Below, one piece after another: positions 58,157 through 64,000 of a stretch of 64,000 nt of DNA (the first letter of the stretch is position 1; each line of letters begins with the position of its first letter). The stretch lies in NCBI GenBank assembly GCA_012932295.1, contig JAAONU010000022.1, forward strand, positions 1,525,094 to 1,589,093, written 5' to 3'. Source of the stretch: Cyclina sinensis (taxonomy: Eukaryota > Mollusca > Bivalvia > Venerida > Veneridae). The position numbers were made by a program, and so were the translations under genes. A model generated the notes under the pieces. That model did not search any database and had not been told where the DNA came from. It saw only the letters and a program-made list of their open reading frames with translations.

Positions 58157-61100
58157 TCTCCTCTGCATCCTAACAAGTATCAAGGGAAGACCAGTCTCCT
58201 CCACATCCTAACAAGTATCAAGGGAAGACCAGTCTCCTCCACATCCTAACAAGTATCAAGAGAAGACCAGTCTCCTACACATCCTAACAAGTAGCAAGGG
58301 AAGACCAGTCTCCTCCACATCCTAACAAGTATCAAGGGAAGACCAGTCTCCTCCACATCCTAACAAATATCAAGAGAAGACCAGTCTCCTACACATCCTA
58401 ACAAGTATCAAGGGAAGACCAGTCTCCTCTGCATCCTAACATGTATCAAGGGAAGACCAGTCTCCTCCACATCCTAACAAGTATCAAGAGAAGACCAGTC
58501 TCATACACATCCTAACAAGTATCAAGGGAAGACCAGTCTCCTCTGCATCCTAACAAGTATCAAGAGAAGACCAGTCTCCTCTGCATCCTAACAAGTGTCA
58601 AGGGCAGACAAGTGTCCTCCACATCCTAACAAGTATCAAGGGAAGACCAGTCTCCTCTGCATCCTAACAAGTATCAAGGGCAGACAAGTGTCCTCCTCAT
58701 CCTAACAAGTATCAAGGGCAGACAAGTTTCTTCCACATCCTAACAAGTATCAAGGGAAGACCAGTCTCCTCTGCATCCTAACATGTATCAAGGGAAGACC
58801 AGTCTCCTCCACATCCTAACAAGTATCAAGAGAAGACCAGTCTCATACACATCCTAACAAGTATCAAGGGAAGACCAGTCTCCTCTGCATCCTAACAAGT
58901 ATCAAGAGAAGACCAGTCTCCTCTGCATCCTAACAAGTGTCAAGGGCAGACAAGTGTCCTCCACATCCTAACAAGTATCAAGGGAAGACCAGTCTCCTCT
59001 GCATCCTAACAAGTATCAAGGGCAGACAAGTGTCCTCCTCATCCTAACAAGTATCAAGGGCAGACAAGTCTCTTCCACATCCTAACAAGTATCAAGGGCA
59101 GACAAGTGTCCTCCACATCCGAACAAGTATCAAGGGCAGACAAGTCTCCTCCACATCCTGACAAGTATCAAGGGAAGACCAGTCTCCTCCACATCCTAAC
59201 AAGTATCAAGGGAAGACCAGTCTCCTCTGCATCCTAACATGTATCAAGGGAATACCAGTCTCCTCTGCATCCTAACAAGTATCAAGGGAAGACCAGTCTC
59301 CTCTGCATCCTAACATGTATCAAGGGAAGACCAGTCTTCTCTGCATCCTAACATGTATCAAGGGAAGACCAGTCTCCTCTGCATCCTAACATGTATCAAG
59401 GGAAGACCAGTCTCCTCTGCATCCTAACATGTATCAAGGGAAGACCAGTCTCCTCTGCATCCTAACAAGTATCAAGGGAAGACCAGACTCCTCCACACAA
59501 CGAGTATCAAGGGAAGACCAGTCTCCTCTGCATCCTAACATGTATCAATGGAAGACCAGTCTCCTCCACATCCTAACAAGTATCAAGGGAAGACCAGTCT
59601 CCTCCACATCCTAACAAGTATCAAGGGAAGACCAGTCTCCTCCACATCCTAACATGTATCAAGGGAAGACCAGTCTCCTCCACATCCTAACAAGTATCAA
59701 GGGAAGACCAGTCTCCTCCACATCCTAACAAGTATCAAGGGAAGACCAGTCTCCTCCACATCCTAACAAGTATCAAGGGAAGACCAGTCTCCTCTGCATC
59801 CTAACATGTATCAAGGGAAGACCAGTCTCCTCCACATCCTAACAAGTATCAAGGGAAGACCAGTCTCCTCTGCATCCTAACATGTATCAAGGGAAGACCA
59901 GTCTCCTCCACATCCTAACAAGTATCAAGGGAAGACCAGTCTCCTCCACATCCTAACATGTATCAAGGGAAGACCAGTCTCCTCCACATCCTAACAAGTA
60001 TCAAGGGAAGACCAGTCTCCTCCACATCCTAACAAGTATCAAGGGAAAACCAGTCTCCTCCACATCCTAACAAGTATCAAGGGCAGACAAGTGTCCTCCA
60101 CATCCTAACAAGTATCAAGGGAAAACCAGTCTCCTCCACATCCTAACAAGTATCCAGGGAAAACCAGTCTCCTACACATTCTAACAAGTATCAAGGGCAG
60201 ACAAGTGTCCTCCACATCCTAACAAGTATCAAGGGAAAACCAGTCTCCTACACATCCTAACAAGTATCAAGGGAAGACCAGTCTCCTCCACATCCTAACA
60301 AGTTTCAAGGGAAGACCAGACTCCTCAACATCCTAACAGGTATCAAGGGAAAACCAGTCTCCTACACATCCTAACAAGTATCAAGGGAAGACCAGTCTCC
60401 TCCACATCCTAACAAGTTTCAAGGGACAACCAGTCTCCTACACATCCTAACAAGTATCAAGAGAAGACCAGTCTCCTCCACAACCTAACAAGTATCAAGA
60501 GAAGACCAGTCTCCTACACATCCTAACAAGTATCAAGAGAAGACCAGTCTCCTCCACAACCTAACAAGTATCAAGGGAAGACCAGTCTCCTCAACAACCT
60601 AACAAGTTACAAGGGAAGACCAGTCTCCTCCACATCCTAACAAGTATCAAGGGAAGACCAGTCTCCTCCACATTCTAACAAGTATCAAGGGAAGACCAGT
60701 CTCCTCCACATCCTAACAAGTATCAAGGGAAGACCAGTCTCCTCCACATCCTAACAAGTATCAAGGGAAGACCAGTCTCCTCTACATCCTAACAAGTATC
60801 AAGGGAAGACCAGTCTCCTCCACATTCTAACAAGTATCAAGGGAAGACCAGTCTCCTCTACATCCTAACAAGTATCAAGGGAAGACCAGTCTCCTCCACA
60901 TCCTAACAAGTAACAAGGGAAGACCAGTCTCCTCTACATCCTAACAAGTTTCAAGAGAAGACCAGTCTCCTCCACATCCTTACAAGTATCAAGGGAAGAC
61001 CAGTCTCCTCCACATCCTAACAAGTAACAAGGGAAGACCAGTCTCCTCTACATCCTAACAAGTATCAAGGGAAGACCAGTCTCCTCCACATCCTAACAAG

Positions 61101-61400
61101 TTTCAAGGGAAGACCAGTCTCTTCCATATCCTAACAAGTTTCAAGGGAAGACCAGTCTCCTCCATATCCTAACAAGTTTCAAGGGAAGACCAGTCTCCTC
61201 CACATCCTAACAAGTATCAAGGGAAGACCAGTCTCCTCCACATCCTAACAAGTATCAAGGGAAGACCAGTCTCCTCCACATCCTGACAAGTATCAAGGGA
61301 AGACCAGTCTCCTCCACATCCTAACAAGTAACAAGGGAAGACCAGTCTCCTCCACATCCTAACAAGTATCAAGGGAAGACCAGTCTTCTCTATATCCTAA
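58157..61400 (+). repeat. Large minisatellite, 38-bp unit, ~85 copies
   Basis: The unit contains CATCCTAACAAGTATCAAGG and GAAGACCAGTCTCCTCCA. Variants swap CCACATCC for CTGCATCC, AAGTATC for ATGTATC, GGGAAGACCAGTCTC for GGGCAGACAAGTGTC, or ATC for TTTC/AAC. Length changes are rare. Since 38 is not a multiple of 3, no common reading frame runs through; the open stretch at 59429-59614 is not a gene. It lies upstream of the first visible DYM exon, presumably within a DYM intron. Confidence 0.95.
58381..59080 (+). repeat. 342-bp higher-order duplication inside the minisatellite
   Basis: The same order of variant units (ATGTATC, then GAGAAGACC, TCATACACATCC, GTGTCAAGGGCAGAC, CCTCCTCATCC) occurs twice. 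Markers are 342 bases apart, for example TCATACACATCC at 58501 and 58843; 342 is 9 units of 38. Confidence 0.85.
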
Positions 61401-61961
61401 TGTCGCAGGGTCAGATACCCCATTTCATTTTTATATCTGACTTCTGTATATTAGTTATGTTGACCCTGTATTGTATGTATCTTGATCATATATTATACTG
61501 TATCTCCTATACTCCTATATACGTCCCCATCCATCCCCATATTTTCATTCATTTATCATCCTCATTCTCAGCATAACTTACCCTGGTGACGGGCCTCGTG
61601 AGTATTTAACGTTCCCGCACTTGCATATCACGCATGCGCACTTGAATAAATATAGTTGATGGCGATACTTCGTCATTCTGAATGTCTTACGACAATTTAT
61701 TTATTTTTGTGTCTTTGCGTGCCTTTACAGGTAAATTGTTGATTATATTCATTGTATCATTTATTTCTCGCATTCTCATATGTGTATTGGTGGCGTATGG
61801 AATACAGTAAGGGCACTTGAATAAATATAGTTGATGGCGATACTTCGTCATTCTGAATGTCTTACGACAATTTATTTATTTTTGTGTCTTTGCGTGCCTT
61901 TACAGGCCAGACCCCTGAACATTCAACCTCCAACCCAGAGTGTTAGAACCCAACTGCGACA
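61401..61961 (+). mobile_element. 5' LTR of an LTR retrotransposon
   Basis: The left end TGTCGCAG and right end CTGCGACA are perfect 8-base inverted repeats in TG...CA form, defining a 561-bp LTR. It begins immediately after a broken minisatellite unit (TATATCCTAA). Inside are two AATAAA hexamers (61645-61650 and 61820-61825) within a duplicated 94-base segment. The matching 3' LTR would be outside the window. Confidence 0.75.
61638..61906 (+). repeat. 94-base direct duplication within the LTR
   Basis: 61638-61731 and 61813-61906 are essentially identical, from GCACTTGAATAAATATAG to GCGTGCCTTTACAGG, 175 bases apart. Confidence 0.85.
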
Positions 61962-61962
61962 A

Positions 61963-61980
61963 TGGTGGCCAGTGTTGCGT
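61963..61980 (+). other. Candidate primer-binding site
   Basis: One base after the LTR, TGGTGGCCAGTGTTGCG begins with the TGG expected opposite a tRNA CCA end. The tRNA was not identified. Confidence 0.4.
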
Positions 61981-63633
61981 TTTGGTAAGGAGAGATGTTT
62001 AGTGGTACGAGAATTCAAGGGGGCGAAAGTTGTTAGCCACTGCAAGGTCGAGTGACGTCATACGTAAACATGGAATCTATCATTCAACAGTGTTCAACCA
62101 CATTAAATATTTCTCATATCTGAGCTCAGAAATTTAATTTACATTCAATAAGTGCACTTCCTTTAGGCCTTACAAATAACGGGATCCACCGAATTACACC
62201 TTGAACTATTTCTACTGGATTACAGTGAGTTTCATCGGGGATTTCTAAAGTGAAAGTAGAACTGGGATTCTTTTTGGAGTGACCTAATATTTGACAGTTC
62301 ATCAGTTTCTTGAAGTCAATTTATTTTTCGGTGAAATTTAGGACTTTACAAGTAAATTTATTTAGTAATTTTTAGTTTATCTTGTATTCTGTATAAAATT
62401 TAGTTTAGTGTTTTTCATTGTGCATTATAGACATGTATATTTTTGTCAGTGTATTTTAAGTATTTTCTTATCTTTTCAGGTTGAATTTTGTAGACAGTGT
62501 TACTTCCACTGCTACTCAGTACTCTAGATTGTGTTTGAAATTGTAAATCTACCAAGATGACTAGTCAGAAGTTCACAGCAATCACAGTGTAACATCTGGA
62601 AGTGGGTCACAGTGCATGGTTTGGTGAGCAAACTAACATTTTACTAACTTTTCATTCATTTGGCCTCTCCCAGAAACTATTGTAATAACAGTGTCAGGTA
62701 AATATATTCCTGTACCCTGTGTTAGTGATTCTCCTATACACCTGATATAAAATATTTTATCTGTTACTTTATTGTATTCTGGTGTATTAATAAAAGGGAA
62801 GATACTGTTATAACCTTTTAGGTATTAAAACATGCCTTTGAGGAGCAGTTAAAACTTTTTAGTGTTTGTAGGTTAGTAGAATGTAGGTTAGGTTTAAATT
62901 TGAGATTAAGTGTTGGCAAAATCATGCTTGTGGACTTGTGGTGACTGTGTACCTGGCGTAGAATTTCTTTCAAGTGGTGCAAGACAGTACCAAATTTATT
63001 TCAAAAAGCAATACTTTTGGTATTTTGTAGGAAAGTTTGTGTATTTACTGAAAGTGTAGCTATATGTGAATTTTTGTTGTCAATATTTACTTGAAAAGTA
63101 ATTTTGACATTATTTTTCTGATTTATTATCACTGTGATATAATATTTGTAAATTGTTGTATCAGTTTTGAAAAGTGTTTTTTTTTTTCAGAAATATATGG
63201 TGTACATTGTGGAAACCATTGCAAACTTTGATTTTTATAGGTGTTTACCTACAGTTGTGTCCTTGTATCTACACTTTGAAAAGTGTTTTTTTTTTTTTTT
63301 CAGAAATGTATGGTGTACATTGTGGACATTAGTGCATGTTCTGGTTTAAGTGCCATGTTTAGATAGTGTATGGTGTACAATAGTTACCATTGTGAAGAAT
63401 TATATGGTGGAGTGTTTTGACCTTTTCAGTGTTGCTACCACTTTATAAGTATTATACTTGGTGATAAAAGTACAGAAGCTGTGAAAGGCCTTAGTGACTC
63501 ATAGAATATATGGTGTACTACTTTGGACATTTTTTGTTAAACCAGAATTTTATGTAACTTATTTTCAGTTTCCATTTTTTTTTCTTCTTTGGAAATTTGA
63601 TATTTTTGTTCTGTTCTGACATTTCCAAAGATA
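61981..63633 (+). other. Long leader of the LTR element
   Basis: About 1.65 kb of T-rich, non-coding sequence precedes the first long frame. It contains a duplicated ~48-base segment (TTTGAAAAGTG, a T run, CAGAAATRTATGGTGTAC) at 63166-63213 and 63274-63324, and further copies of ATATGGTGTAC at about 63365-63515. T run plus CAG resembles splice acceptors. Confidence 0.5.
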
Positions 63634-64000
63634 ATGTCTACCATGGATTTGCCTTCTGTACAAGAAAAAGCAGAGCAGCAGTACATACAGGAGTTGCTAC
63701 GTACTGGCAAATACAGTATCTTGCGTATTCGATCAGATCCTTCGGTACCTAATGCTGGTGACACTTCAGTCAATCCTGCCAGCGCTAGTAAACCTTCACT
63801 AGGGACTGTCCCACTGACTACAACCAGACATAGTCCTATTTATACTAGTACCCCGAGTCCTTTTGTCAGAGATCTTGGTACCCCTACACCAGAGAGGGAA
63901 TATCGTCAGAGGCGTTTGACCAGAGAACCTCCTTCTGTTACTTTTAATACAGAATTTAAAGTTATAGATGATTTGCAAGCTCCACCCTCTCTAGCCTCAC
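63634..64000 (+). CDS. First reading frame of the LTR element, gag-like, cut by window end
   Basis: Open from ATG 63634 to the window edge, at least 122 residues. It begins MSTMDLPSVQEKAEQQY, followed by a Ser/Thr/Pro-rich stretch (SPIYTSTPSPFV) and EREYRQRRLTREPPS. Position after the LTR and leader suggests a gag or gag-pol start. No capsid, zinc-knuckle or enzyme motif is in the visible part, so the clade (Ty3 or other) cannot be told. Confidence 0.55.
   Translation, partial: MSTMDLPSVQEKAEQQYIQELLRTGKYSILRIRSDPSVPNAGDTSVNPASASKPSLGTVPLTTTRHSPIYTSTPSPFVRDLGTPTPEREYRQRRLTREPPSVTFNTEFKVIDDLQAPPSLAS

Noticed and set aside
59429..59614. Open frame of 61 codons in the minisatellite
   Set aside because: It arises from unit variants; a 38-base period cannot maintain one frame and neighbouring units do not continue it.
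58157..61400. CRISPR-like regular array
   Set aside because: Units are contiguous 38-base repeats without unique spacers, in animal DNA; it is a minisatellite.

Overview
The window is animal nuclear DNA, most likely from a marine bivalve or related mollusc. It is AT-rich, genes are split by GT-AG introns, two genes encode well-conserved animal proteins, and roughly a third of the bases are interspersed or tandem repeats. The dominant repeat (ends ACAAGAGGGCCATGATGGCCC and GGTGAGCTAA) is one I recall as common in bivalve genomes; that attribution is from memory and was not searched.

Layout. 1-876: AT-rich, no gene seen. 877-15300: a pile of the dominant repeat with copies inserted inside copies, plus a 3.3 kb LINE (10913-14177) with an intact ORF1 carrying an SGNH hydrolase domain. 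15358-18966: a four-exon minus-strand gene for a helical protein of about 374 residues that I do not recognise. 18430-18667: a tRNA-derived SINE with a 13-bp target duplication. 20060-25139: a ~145-bp-unit tandem array, another dominant-repeat copy and a DNA transposon. 27472-35622: a complete 11-exon SPOUT1/CENP-32 methyltransferase gene on the plus strand. 36216-37633: another dominant-repeat copy. 42399-57994 and on to the right: twelve 3' coding exons of DYM (dymeclin) on the minus strand, with the first exons off the right edge or otherwise unseen. DYM introns hold an antisense two-exon gene for a predicted secreted protein (45397-47304), a Tc1-like transposon (50173-51656), dominant-repeat copies and, upstream of the first visible exon, a 3.2 kb minisatellite of 38-bp units (58157-61400). 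An LTR retroelement begins at the end of that minisatellite (61401) and runs off the window.

The host genes do not form a pathway. SPOUT1 is a nuclear RNA methyltransferase-fold protein, dymeclin is a Golgi protein, and the other two genes are unassigned. SPOUT1 and DYM are convergent, with their stop codons about 6.8 kb apart. The main interest lies in the mobile DNA: a repeat family with fixed ends and changing interiors, nested insertions that give a relative time order, a LINE that lost most of ORF2 but kept ORF1, and a retroelement sitting in a minisatellite unit. All coordinates of spliced genes come from reading splice sites by eye.
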